From positions 108,641-172,640 of the forward strand of contig JAFCMP010000143.1 in NCBI GenBank assembly GCA_017506865.1: a stretch of 64,000 bases of DNA, in the 5' to 3' direction. The position numbers and the translations under genes were made by a program. Source of the stretch: Tribonema minus. Its lineage: Eukaryota > Sar > Xanthophyceae > Tribonematales > Tribonemataceae. Positions 34,401 through 46,000 of this stretch are shown here, in pieces (position 1 is the first letter of the stretch; each line of letters opens with the position of its first letter). A model generated the notes under the pieces. It worked only from the letters and a program-made list of their open reading frames with translations. It had not been told where the DNA came from and did not search any database.

Positions 34401-37205
34401 ACACGCGCCTCGCTGCCGTGGGGCACAAAAGCAGGGCGCGGCGCAGGAGGCCTCTCGCCGCCCACGGTCGCTCCACGCCGCAGTCACAGTGGCACCGCGT
34501 ACCAGCAGGCTCATGGACGTCGCACCGCCGCTTGCGGCAGGCCCGGCGGGCATGCAACGAGTCGCCAACGACCCTACTCTGACGCTGCGCGCGCGCAGTG
34601 CCGTCGTCTCCGCGCCTCTCGCGTGCCGCGCCAGCGCTCCGCCCCAGACTACAGTAACGGTCGCGCAAGGCAGCAGCGCACGGCCGGCGGCGCCTGACCG
34701 CAGGTGCCGCGTCGGCAGCCGTCGCCTGCTCCAGACGCGCGAACACCCCCCCCCCGGCTTGGCGTAACAGTCAGCCGGCTGGTGCTACTTGTCTCCTCAA
34801 CTCTCTCCTTGCGACTTGCACGCTGCGCGACGACTGAGATGCTGCGGCGCGAGAGCCGCTCGGGCGGGCACGCGCGCGCGACTCCCGCCCGGCGCCCTGT
34901 GCGCTCTCTCGTTCGTGTGCATACGCGGCGGGCGTATGAGATGCTTACTGGTGGAGGGCATCCAAATTCACGGCTAGCCGCACCTTGTCGCCCAGAGCTC
35001 TACGGTCTTTTGATTCGTTTCCATGAGACGGGCACTCACATGCTCCAGCACCGCGACCCCGTGCTCCCGTACGCGCGCGGACACCGCGGCCTAGTGTAGC
35101 AGGCAGCCGGCCGCCGCTACTTCGCTCCCCACTCTCTCCTGGCAACTCACACGAGCCCCGCGCGCGAAGACTGAGGCGCGGCGGCGCGTGAACCGCTCAG
35201 ACCGGCGCGCGCGCGCGGCTCGCAGCGCCCCGTGCGACCTCATTCGTGCGCATACGCAGCGAGGGAGTGGTGATAGCACTCACGGCGCCAGAGCCTCTCC
35301 GGCGACCACGCGCGCGCGGCTCCCGGCAGGCGCCCTGTGTGAATCTCTCGTTCATGTGCATATGCGGCGGACGCATGAGACTAACCACACCTGTCACCCA
35401 GAGCTCTACGGGCTGTTGATTCGTTTCCATGAGACTGTGTAGCACTCACGTGATCCAGCACCACGACCCCGTGCTCCCGTACGCGTCCGTCGTCAGCGGC
35501 AGCAGCATCAGCGTCCCCGCCACCCCCCACACGTAGCAGTGGTAGATGATCAGCATCCGCTTCTGCTCCGCCGGCTCCGTGACCTTCTCGTGCACCGCCA
35601 CGCTGCGAGGGGGGTGGGGGGGGGGGTAAATGCATGCAATCGAGGGGGAGGGGGGGGGGGGGTAAGTGCATGCAATTGAGGCCGCAGCGCATGGGTCAGC
35701 AGGCGACCGTATGCCGCAGTCTGCAATATGGCAGCAGCTGCTGGCAACCAATGCCGATGAACTGGAAAGCCCGCCCATCTTCACTTCTTGAAGTTGAAGT
35801 GTGATGACACAGGCGTGCCAGCCCCTGACGAACTCGCTGAATGCTGTGTGTCTGAGAATCTGCATCGAAGCGATGATCACACTTACGCCTCGACCATGAT
35901 AACATCGTTGCGACCCTGAGCCTCACCCTGAGCGGGCGTGCACCTGCTGTGTGTGTACGCCATGCTAACCGCAACCCTCACCCTAGCCTAACCTTAGTTG
36001 TATGCGCACCTGAGCAGCGTGTACGCCATGCACGACGTCCACAGCATGACCGACAGCTGACAGAAGTTCTGCATCATCGCCTGCAAGCACAGAGAGAGAG
36101 AGAGAGAGGGCGGGCGCAAGAGGAGGGATCAGGGCGCCGCGCCGCACGCCTGCTGTCGTCAGCGTCGAGCTCTGCTGTAGGTCTGTGCTGCAAGCTGAGC
36201 ATCAGCGGCAAGGCTATCGCGCGATGAGGTCGCTGGCGACTGCAGCAGCAGCGGCGGCGGCGGCAGCAGCGCCGCGCGCAATGCAGCAGCGGCGACCTCT
36301 GACATGGCCCGCAGCGCAGTCGTGCGCGTGCAGAGATCTCCTGCTGCGCAAAAGGGGATGGGCGCAAGAGCGCTGTCCTCGTACCAGATGCAGGCATTGG
36401 TCGCCGTCTCTCGCATCGTGGCCCAGTATCTGTATCACACGCACGGCATGCCTGAGAAGAGGCGTACCTACAGTAGCCTGAGGATGAAGGAGGTTGTGAG
36501 GGGCAGAAGTTTGGCACTGCTGCATACTCCAGTGTACCTCTTGTCATGTCGGTTTCAAGTTGCGGCAAGCGATCATGTGCCTGGAAATTAGTGTCGCGCG
36601 TACCTGCACCATGCACAGGGGGGATCCGTCCTCCGGATTGCCCATCCAGTAGGTGATGTCTGATCCAATGTCTGCAGACGAGGCAGACAATGGCGTCTGC
36701 TGAGTGAGCGCGATCTCTGCAACATGCTGTAGGTGCTGTGAGGGACAGTGCAGCTGGATGCCACACACAGCAAACGGCGATGTCGTCGGTAGCACGCGGT
36801 GTGCACAATGGAAATTTACACATCTGAGTCCAATAGCTTAGCTCGAGCTCTGTGCTGATGCTGCCCTTCTGACCATTTCTACGAGACGCCGCCCAAAATG
36901 GGCTGTGATCCCAACGTCATGCATGGAGCTGACCACATATACTCCTTGCACTAAGGACACTGCTTGACCGGCGTCAACAACAACACCATGCTCTTACCTG
37001 CGATGGCCATCATGAGGACCAGGTGGAACGAAAATGTCCGCAGCCTGGCGAACAGCACGTAGCTCAGAACCACGGAGCTGCTGCCGACAAAGCTGATGGA
37101 GGCACACAGCTTCGCCATGAGCACCAGGATGTCATTTTGCTGTGTGGTGAAAGCCACAGCACGGCCGACGCAGCAGAGCAACAGCACCCATAAGAGTGGT
37201 TGCAT
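28410..37205 (-). CDS. Seven-transmembrane receptor of the slime-mould cAMP-receptor-like class (nine exons, 492 aa)
   Basis: This is a G-protein-coupled receptor at the cell surface with unknown ligand; class E (Dictyostelium cAR-like) membership is inferred. Exons: 37205-36998, 36671-36604, 36080-36010, 35602-35450, 33520-33282, 32701-32637, 32071-31860, 29943-29803, 28731-28410; phases match throughout. There is a signal peptide (MQPLLWVLLLCCVGRAVAF), TM1 (LVLMAKLCASISFVGSSSVV), an ARLRTFSFHLVLMMAIAD TM2 start, first loop DITYWMGNPEDGSPLC with the conserved Cys, TM3 in exon 3, TM4 in exon 4 ending GSTGSWCWIT, TM5 and TM6 in exon 5 (WLIIAGEIVAYVQVY; MYPAILIFCWTTP), then SINRIQNIIDP and TM7 (LQGLLNAIAYGF). 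The cytoplasmic tail has RRSS-type phosphorylatable clusters. Exons 8 and 9 are less certain than 1-7. Several introns hold copies of exon ends. Confidence 0.85.
30933..31815 (-). repeat. Tandem copies of GPCR exon 7 3' end with splice donor
   Basis: True exon 7 ends at 31860 (SSRRSSIDNSAAAKARASLM, then SSAARR and GTGAGT). Close copies of about 130 bp lie in the downstream intron at 31686-31815 and 31496-31626, and a shorter decayed one at about 30933-30985 (with a trace near 31200). The two close copies keep the SSRRSSIDNSAAAKAR coding string and a donor-like GTGAGT. They are separated by AT-richer linkers containing repeated ACTTGTTGAAGT. No copy has a full exon. Confidence 0.88.
34874..35376. 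repeat. Imperfect tandem duplication including the GPCR exon 4 3' end
   Basis: Segments near 34874-35090 recur at about 35308-35500, with a third partial copy around 35200-35265. The right end covers the true exon 4 terminus (35450 onward, minus-strand GSTGSWCWIT). The copy at 35034-35090 reads the same CACGACCCCGTGCTCCCGTA-type sequence next to a donor-like CTCAC on the plus strand. The unit period is about 410 bp. Confidence 0.75.
34979..35030 (+). repeat. Dispersed coding-like repeat, copy 1 (CRPELYGLLIRFH)
   Basis: The plus-strand reading gives CRPELYGLLIRFHET. Relatives occur at 35390-35436, 47398-47440 and 50285-50325. This copy is in an intron of the minus-strand GPCR gene. Confidence 0.7.
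35390..35436 (+). repeat. Dispersed coding-like repeat, copy 2 (CHPELYGLLIRFH)
   Basis: It shares CCCAGAGCTCTACGG and TTGATTCGTTTCCATGAGAC with copy 1, from which it probably arose by the local tandem duplication. Confidence 0.7.
35936..35966 (-). repeat. Copy of the GPCR exon 3 3' end in intron 3
   Basis: The minus-strand sequence reads SMAYTHSR before GTGCAC, a close relative of the exon 3 end CMAYTLLR before GTGCGC (36010-36030). It is directly adjacent to a degenerate run of CCCTAA-like units at about 35964-35995. Confidence 0.6.
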
Positions 37206-38791
37206 GCTGCTGCGGCCCCCGAGCTATAGCCTAACTAGGCTGCGAACCCTCGGCTCCCCGTCCTTGACCACCAGCAAATCAACTGCCGCCCCAACGCTAA
37301 GTAGCCGTGTCGGCGGCGGCGCTGTAAGTCCGCCACTTTGCCTGCGGTTGAGGCAGAGACCCGACTCGACCCACGCCCGCGCGGAGCCTGCTGCCCCTAG
37401 TGCTAGCCTGCTGCTCAGAGGCAAATTGGCACCAGGCACCACGAGTCCCCCAGTCACCGCGCCATTATGTGTGTCGCTTGCTCACTCGCCGCGTTGGATA
37501 TATAGCGATGTCTGGATTGGAAGGATAGTGTCATGCAAATTGGCCGCACAGATGGTGGGTCGCACAGAAGGGTCGCCTCTTCCGCCACGAACCAGCACGG
37601 GTAGTATCTGCGTGTCTTGCTTGTCTTGCTTGTCTTGCGTGTCTTGCCACCCAGGACAAATCCCTGAAAAGAGTACGGAAATTCATCTGTGATGCCAATG
37701 TCAGGGCACGGTGTGTCTCGACTACTTCTACTTGAACAGTGAAGCAAAGTGCCGCGCCGGCCGGCGTGTTCTGCATTTGTGTGACAGGTATATGTTCAGA
37801 CAGGGCTGCAGCGTGTGGTGTATCCCTTCCTTTGATTCGCTCCGTAGAGAGAGTGGTCACTGCATGGCGCAGCAATGCTCAGCTGGCGTACAGTGCAATA
37901 CTGCTCGTTAGCACCGAGAGGTGCGGCAGCACTCGCGGTGGCGCTGATGGTGGCGAGGGTGCATCAGGCAGCAAGGGGATGGGAGATGCTGGCTGTGAGC
38001 AGGAGCTGCGGAGTCGCGTGTGGTGAGGATACGGCTTTGGGCAGCAGCAGGGGATATTGGAACATGGGGATACGGATAGCATCAGGGCACACTGTAGATC
38101 GTTTGCTTGAACACGCAAGAAAGAGAACCTCGGCCAGGCACGTCAGCGGCGTGCTTAGGCAAGGAATCGAGGACCGGGCGCCTCTGGCCCAAATGTATAC
38201 TAGAGGCATAACCGCGGTCCTCCGGCGTTTTCGCTCAAGAGATGGAGACATCGGCTACGATAGGTGTGGCTCAGACTGGGTGCCGCTGTGTCTGCCCCCC
38301 ATGAGTCTAGTACAAGCCTGCAACGCAGGGCTCTAAGGGCCCGTCCGATTTTAGTTTTTTGCATTCTTATCCAACGCATCAAGCCCACCTTGGGGCTGCT
38401 ATAAATACAAGATCATAAGTGCAAAACGATCTGATTCTACAGTTCGAAAGATCATGTCAGCGCTGTTCAAAAAAGTGTGCATGTCAGCTGAGCGTTGCTG
38501 TGGGCAAATCAAAGTGACTGCAAAAACGGACGCTCGACGTGCAGAGCACACATCACCGCAGCAGCACACATAATAAAATAAACAATAGATAGGTCTGGGC
38601 AAGGGGTTATCATTCCGATCAAGTCCACGCAGTCGATGTACAGACGAACACAAAACACGGGCCACGACCACACGTGCATGCGCCACAGGTAAAGGAATAA
38701 CAACTCATGTGAACGGACGGCGGGGGACGGGGTCCGCAGCAGCTGCGCGCGGCCGCAGCAGCAGCAGCAGCAGCAGCAGCCCCCACCCCGG
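37206..38791. other. Intergenic region between GPCR 5' end and WNK 3' end
   Basis: The left part should hold the GPCR promoter; a GATATATAG string at about 37496-37504 is a possible TATA element on the minus strand. A short tandem run of TGTCTTGCT-like units lies at about 37612-37650. The right part has an AT-rich stretch (around 38565-38590), then a CAG run at about 38757-38780 just beyond the WNK stop. No gene is supported. Confidence 0.5.
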
Positions 38792-40009
38792 TCATGACAT
38801 GCTGTCCTGATGCCCCCGACTCGCGTCATGGAGCACCCCGCTCTCGTCCCCCGGCACCAGGCGGCCTGCGCCGCGCGACTGCTGCTGCTGCAGCTTCGGT
38901 CTGACAAAGGCGCCGCCGCCGCTGCCGCCGCCGCCGCCGCTGCCGCTGCCGCTGCCGCCGTCTTGCTGCAACGCCGCGTCGGCGCCGCCCGCAGCCCTGG
39001 CCTCGCCGCCCCGTTGGTGATGCGGCGGCGACCCTCCCGCCGCCTGCTGCTGCGGCTGCGGGTGCTGCTGCTGCTGCTGCTGCTGCGCCGTCAGCGCCGC
39101 CGCCGCCGCTGCCGCCAGCGCCGCGTGCTGCAGCTGCTTGGAGCCCTTGCGCGCCTGGCGGCGGCGGCCGTCGATCTCGCGCCACTCCGCCTTGAACTCC
39201 GCCATGCGCAGCTCGAACTCCGTCTCCATCTTGGCCTTCTTGCGCTCGAACTCCTCGCAGTCCTTGCGGAACTTCTCCTGCTGGCGGCGGTTCTCCTGCG
39301 GCGGCGGAGGCAGCAGCAGCGGCGGCAGCAGCGAGCGGCGCGCAGCGTCAGCATCGCGCCGTTTGGCGCTGCCCTGATTCACAGGGCGAGCTGGTTGTCT
39401 GAACGCGCCCATCTGATCCGCGGGGAGAGATTCGGCGCCACCGCCGTCAAAGCAAACAGCGGGCACAAAGGGGACGTGCGGCGTGCCTCCCCTACTGTGC
39501 AGGTGGCGCTCTCGCACAGAGTTCTTGTTCTGAGTGCGCACTGCATTCATACACTACATGTTAGCCCGCGCGCCGACTGCTGCAGCAACGCTGCCGCGTC
39601 AGCACCCACGGTCATTGCTCTGTCGCTCACGACGAGATAGCACTGCAGAAGGAAGCCGCTCGCAGCGCAGACTCTGCCTGATGAGACGATCCCTGGGACT
39701 GGACGCGACAGACAGCAGGAGCGCCGGCCGCGGTGCAGGCGTAAAGTACGGCGCGTGAATGGACGCGTAAGGCGCCGTGCGCGCGACGCGTTGCGCGTCA
39801 CCTCCCCCTCTGAGCGCTGCAACAGTGCGGCGGATAAGCGACGCTCACCTCCACGCACTCGTCGACGGCCTTGCTGAGGTTGAGCTGGCGCAGGTCGTAC
39901 ACCTTCTGCGCCTGGCGCACGCGCTTCTTGTACGCCTCCTTCGCGCGCGCGTAGTCCTCGTCCTGCTCACGGTCCGTGTCTGACGAGTCCGACTCGATGC
40001 CCAGGTCCA

Positions 40010-40049
<40 letters not shown>

Positions 40050-43000
40050 CTGCTCCAGGCGGTCGACGCTGGCGGCGTGCTGCATCGGCGGCGCGGGCTT
40101 CGGCGCCGCCGCCGCCGCCGCCGCCGCCAGCGCGGACAGCTGCGGCGCGGACGTGAACACGTGCGAGTGCATCAGCTGCATGCGCGCGTCCTGCGCCGCC
40201 GCCGACAGCGCCTGCGGCTGCGACAGCTGCTTGTGGTGCGCGGCGGCGATCGGCTGCTGCGGCTGCTGCTGCTGCTGCGGCTGCTGCTGCTGCAGCGGCT
40301 GCTGCTGCGGCTGTTGTGGTGGCTGAAACTGCTGCTGCTGCTGCTGCGGCGGCGGCGGCGGCTGCAGCTGCTGCTGCGGCGGCGGCGGCGGTGCCTGCTG
40401 TTGCGACGGCGCAACGGGCGGCTGCGCCTTTGGCAGCGGCTGCGGTGCTGCCACGGCCGCTGCCCCGGGCACTTGCGCCTGTTGCTGCTGCTGCAGTGGC
40501 GGTAGCTGCTGCTGTGCTGGAGGCTGAACGGCCATTGGCCAGTTAATCTCCTCCTGTGATTCGGTTCGTGAAGGCGGCACCATGGCACCGCTCGGCGTTC
40601 GACGCATGCGCCTGCGGCAGCACACAGGCAAACAGTACATTCATGAGTGTCACGATAGCAGTGGCGGCACATGGCGTCAGCGGCGCGGCAGCTGCACGAG
40701 GCACATACTCGGCAGCACGCTTGTTCATGACTGCGCGCGCGCCAGCGCGCCGCCGCCTCACTGCTCGACGCGCGCGACGGCAGCGCTCAATCCATGCATT
40801 CGTGCGCGCCGCCGCCGCCGCCTCACCGCTTGCGTGCGCGCTCCGCGAGCGCGCGTATCGTCTGCGCGATCTGGTCGTGCTCGTGCTCCGGCAGGTTGAG
40901 CTCGGAGATCATCTCGCGCGCGACGTCGCCCGCGGCGTCGCGCATGAGGTTGAAGTCGAACTCCACCTCCTGCAGGCGCCCCTCGACGTGCGTGTGCATG
41001 ACGAGGCGCATCACGTCGCGCTCCGTGCCCTGCGACGGCGCGTACTTGATCTGCGTCGCCTGCGTGTCGCCGTCACCGCCGTCGCCGCCGCCGCCGCCGT
41101 CGGCGTCGCCGCCGCCCTCCACCAGCACCACCTGCGGGCAGCGCGCGAAAAGGGGGGGGGGGGGGGGGGGGTCATTTTGGGCGATGCATGCTGAGCGCTG
41201 GTGAAACCGGCTGGGGGGGGGGGCGGGGGGTCATTTCGGGAGGTGCATGCGCCAGCGTGCCCTTAGAACGGCGCGTGCTCAACACTCTGCTGAGCTCTGC
41301 TGCGTCGCCTGCGCGTCGTCACCGCCGCCGCTGCCGCCGCCGCCCTCCGCCAGCGCCGCTGTCCGCTGAACACTCGGCGAGGGGGCGGCTGCAGCGCGAG
41401 CAGCGCAGCACGCGCAGCACACGCAGCGAGAGCGGCGCGGCATCAGATGCAGCTGCCACAAAGCCTCTGCCTCATGCGCGGCGCGCGGCGCGCGCGGTGC
41501 ACGCACGCGCGCAAAGCGCCGTCACGACTGCATTGTGCACGCCCAACAAATCATCGTCGCCGGTCGCGTCAAGCTTTGCATGCGCTGCAGGGCGCTGCAG
41601 GGGCGCGCCTGCCGTCTGTGCAGCGGCAGCGGCGGCTGCGCTGCATACGCCGCCGCGTGCGTCTGGTTGACGGTTGCGGATGCCGACATGCGCGCTGCCA
41701 CGCGCAACCCCACATCTACTGCGTCAGAGCCTGCAGATCAGCTCGTCACCGCAGGACCCACACCGCCCGTTCCGCCGCCCTCCACGGCTCGCTTCACGAC
41801 CTGCTTGGCGGCCGACGCGCTTCCAGCACACGCAAACATCGTAGCAGCAGCAGCAGCAGCAGTGGCAGCAGCAGCAGCAGCAGCGGCGGCAGCAGCGGTG
41901 CTCCGCGCGCGACTCACCTCCTCCCCCACGCCCGTCCCCACGTTCAGGCTCGGCGGCGACGCGCCGCGCGACCCAGCGTCGCCCCCGCCCATCACGTGGC
42001 CATTGGCGCCCAGGTGCGCGTACAGCGCGCCCGGCGAGCTGCGGAACGTTGGCAGCTGCGCCTTGGAAGCGCGGAAGGTCGCGCCGCCGGTGCTGCCGCC
42101 GCCGCCGCCGCCGCCGCCAGCAGAGGTCGGCGAGCGGGGTGGCGGGAAGCCGCGCGCCCCCACGCCCATGCCCGGCGACGGCGGCGGCAGCTGCCGCGGC
42201 GCCTGCGCGGCGGCGATGGCGGCGGCGTGGTGCTGCGGCGGCGGCGACGCGCGCCGCGGCAGCGCGGGAGCTGCGCCGCCGCCGCCGCCGCCGCCGCCGT
42301 CCTCGCTGTCGCGCTCCTGGCGCCCCTCTGGCAGGTTGAGCATGCGCATGTTCGCCTCGCAGTTGGGCATCGCCGCGAGCATCGTCTCGTGGTCCGCGTC
42401 CTCCGAGTCCGCCGCCTCCAGGCGCGGCGCGCCGACCGCCCACGGCGCGGACGCGCCGCCGCTCGCCGCGGAGCGCGCGCTGTCGGCGCCGCCGCCGCCG
42501 CCGCCGCCGAGGTCCGCGCCGCTAAAGCTGAAGGTGCGCTGCCGCGAGGCGCGCGCGCCGCCGCCGCCGTCCGCGCCGCCGAACGCCTCCGCGGCGGCGG
42601 CGGCGGCGGCGTCGAGTACGGGCGACGGCGCGCCAGAGCTGCAGACGCCGGAGCGGTCGCTGCGCGCAGCGCCGTCGCCGTAGGGGTCCGTGGACCCGTC
42701 AGCCGCCTGCGCCTCAAGGAGGGGGGAAGGGAAGGGGTCGTGGGTCGGGGCGGCGGCTGCGACAGCAGCGGCGGCGGCGGCAGCAGCAGCGGCGGCGGCA
42801 GCAGCAACGGCGGCGTCGGCAGCAGCAGCGGCGGCGCCGGCGGCAGCAAGCAGCAGCAGCGGCGGCGGCGGCGGCAGCAGGCAGCAGCAGCGGCGGCGGG
42901 GGCGGCGGCAGCAGCAGTGGAAGTGCGACAACAGCAGCAGCAGAAGCAGTCACAAATGCTAGCAGGATCAATAGCACCAGAGCTGCTGCGCTGGCCGCAG

Positions 43001-46000
43001 CAGTGCGCTCAGTGCTCGGCCGCGCGGGCCCGACGCTGCTCCCGCTTGCCGCTCATACGAACATGAGAACATTGCCCATGAACCATTGTCCATGAATGGC
43101 GTCTAGCAGTCACAAGCGCTGCGCAGTTGCGTCGGCCGCCGCTGCCTCACCTCAATGTTGGAGCAGGTCGAGCCGAGGCGGCTGCGCGCCTCAGTCGGCG
43201 TCATCTCCTCGATCGTCATCAGGGATGGCCTCTGCGACGCGGCAGCAGCGGCGGCGGAAGCGCAGCGCGCGCGGCATGTGAGCGACGCCGTGGAGACGGG
43301 GCACGTGGCGGCAGCACGCGGCGCATCCGCGCGCCAGCCGTAAGCGGTGGTGCGGCAGACGACAGCAGCGCTGCGCGAAGCAGCGGTGATGCGGCGTGCC
43401 GCGCAGCAGTGCACTGATGCGAAGGATCACAACAACAGTAGTGCATGAGACTCTGGCTCTGCGATCGCCGATGCAGCTGTGCGGCAGCAGCGATAAAAGC
43501 CGCGCAGCAGTGCTGAGGCGTGCTGCGCAGCGGCGTTGAGCCGCCAAGCAGCCGCAAAGTTAACTCCTCGTAACAGATGGGCGTGCAGCGTGGCGAGCCG
43601 CGCTGGCAATGCTCAGCCAAGCGGCAGCGGTCAGTCACACAGTGGCGGCCGGCCTTGCAGCAGTGATCAGCGCAGCGCCGCCGAGCCGCTCGCGAGTTTG
43701 AAGAGCATGAGGGCAGCGCGCGGCGTGTGCGGCTGAGTGCGTGCGGCTGAACGCGTGCTGCGGGCGCGGAGGCTGCAGCATTGCGCCCCCAATGCGGTGC
43801 GACGCCGACCCACACGACGACCAATGGATCAGACTCTCACGAGAAAAACTGTCAGCTCCGGCACATGACGTTTCACATCAAATTTGACCGCTGCGCGTGC
43901 GCCACTCTGCGCATTCGCACCGCCACCACCGTCGTAGCGAGCTCAACTCGATCGCGCCGCGCCGCGCGCCGCGCCGCGCGATGAAGCCCCAGGAGCTGCT
44001 GCCCTGACTGCCACTCTATGCGTCAACGCCGACATCGACGTAGTGCCTGAGCTGCTCTCGTACCGCAGACGAAGCGCACCTGCAGCGCGTGACCGAGATC
44101 CGGCGGATACATCTCCACGCCCCCGCCCGCCGCGACGCCGACGCCCCCCGGCCCCCCCAGCATGCGCCCCATGCCTCCCCCCCCGCTGCTGAGCAGCGCC
44201 ATCGCCGCCTCCCCTCCACCGGCGGCCCGAGCTGCACCTCCATGTTGTCCTCGTCGTCCGCGCGCTCCGCGAGGAAGGGGTGCTGCAGCAGCGCCGCGGC
44301 GCTGGGGCGGCGGCGCGGGTCGAAGTCGAGGCACTCGCGCACGAAGTCGACGGCGGTGCGCAGCTGCACGCGCAGGAGCGCCGCCGGCAGGATGCCCGCC
44401 GTGACGCGCTTGTAGATCTGCGGCGGCGGGGATGTTGGGGGGGTAAGGGGGTGTGGGGGGGGGGTGGGTCAACGGCCGCAGCATTCTGACCTAATTCCAA
44501 AGCTTTTAAGAACCAAGGTGCTGCTCTGAAGGATTGCGAGGAGCATCGATGCGTGGCCGCATTGTCCGCAAATAAATGCAGCACCCAGTCTATCCGCTTG
44601 CCACATGGGAAACTGCTGAAGTCGAAGTTGAATTAGCGTGGCTGAGCTACCCCCGACCCCACGCGGCGACCGTTCAAACGGACCCGAAACGCACCATGCC
44701 ATCACTATTGGAGGGAGGGCTTCTGTACCTGTGCCGCATTGGTGCACTCGCTGTAGGGGCGATCCTTGGTGACCATCTCCAGCATGCACATGCCAAAAGC
44801 ATAGATGTCCACCTGACACAAGAGCAGGGGGGGGGAGAGGGGCACAAAACGGGGGCGGGGGGAGAGACGAGGCGTGAGTCATGCTCTGAAGGTAGGGTTC
44901 GCGCCGCCGCATCACAACGTGTACACTCAACAGATCCAGCGTCTCAACAGCATATGCGTCAAAACGCAGCTCTGCTTTCAAGTTGGCGCTGACACTTCCG
45001 ACTGCGGGTGTGCCGCTGCAGCATCGCAACACCAGGCTGCCACTTCAACTGTGACCTACTGCAAGATGAAGTACCCCCCCCCCCCCCCCCCCCCCCCCGC
45101 CCGACCCGCACCCGCGCACCGGGTGTGCACTTCAACTGTAACTACCTCAAGTTGAAGTACCCCCTCCCCCTTGTGTGCCCACCTTCTTGGTGTAGGACTC
45201 GTCGTACAGCTCCGGCGCCACGAACTCGGGCGTGTGCCGAGGACGCTCATTCCATTACATGACATGCACATACGCAATAGATGCATACCGTACCTATATA
45301 AATGCGCGATACATACCTTCTCGTTGTACGACTCGTCGTACAGCTCCGGCGCCATGAACTCGGGCGTGCCGAGGACGCTCATGTTCTTGTCCGTGCGCGC
45401 GGAGCTCGTGCTGAGGCCGAGGTCGCCGATGCGGATGTCGCCCGTGTGCCCGTTGATAAAGATGTTGTCGCACCTAGAAGGGCGGCGTGAGAGTGAGTGG
45501 CGTGAGTGACGTGGGACCAGGCCTTGTGACATGTGCGTACTGTTGGAATATGGGCTTGTACTGTGTCTAGCCTATGGTACTACGGTTTTAATCGCAGTGC
45601 CAGTTACAGCGGTTACGTAACCGCCGCAACACTGCTTGTTCGTTGGTAACAGCACGCACTTGTGTTGTCGGGCAGCACGGACATCTTGGCTTTATGCTGT
45701 TCCTCCCAAAGGACACTTAAGAAGGTAACTTGAGGCGTACTTGCAGTACTCGATTTACCTTGAAGGCTCTGGCAGTTTCAAATGCACATAGGTGATGGTA
45801 CCCAGGAGTGACATCCTCATCGTTACGACCCACAGCACCCTGTGTTGAAGCCATTACCAGCACCGCCATCGCCCAGTGGCACGCGATCTTGCTCCCCTCT
45901 TACATCAATGCTGCGTCATTATGTACTTCATCTTGACACTTATCCACAGTCACGACGAGTACGCATACTGTTGTCACACTTCAAGTTCCTTACTTCAAGT

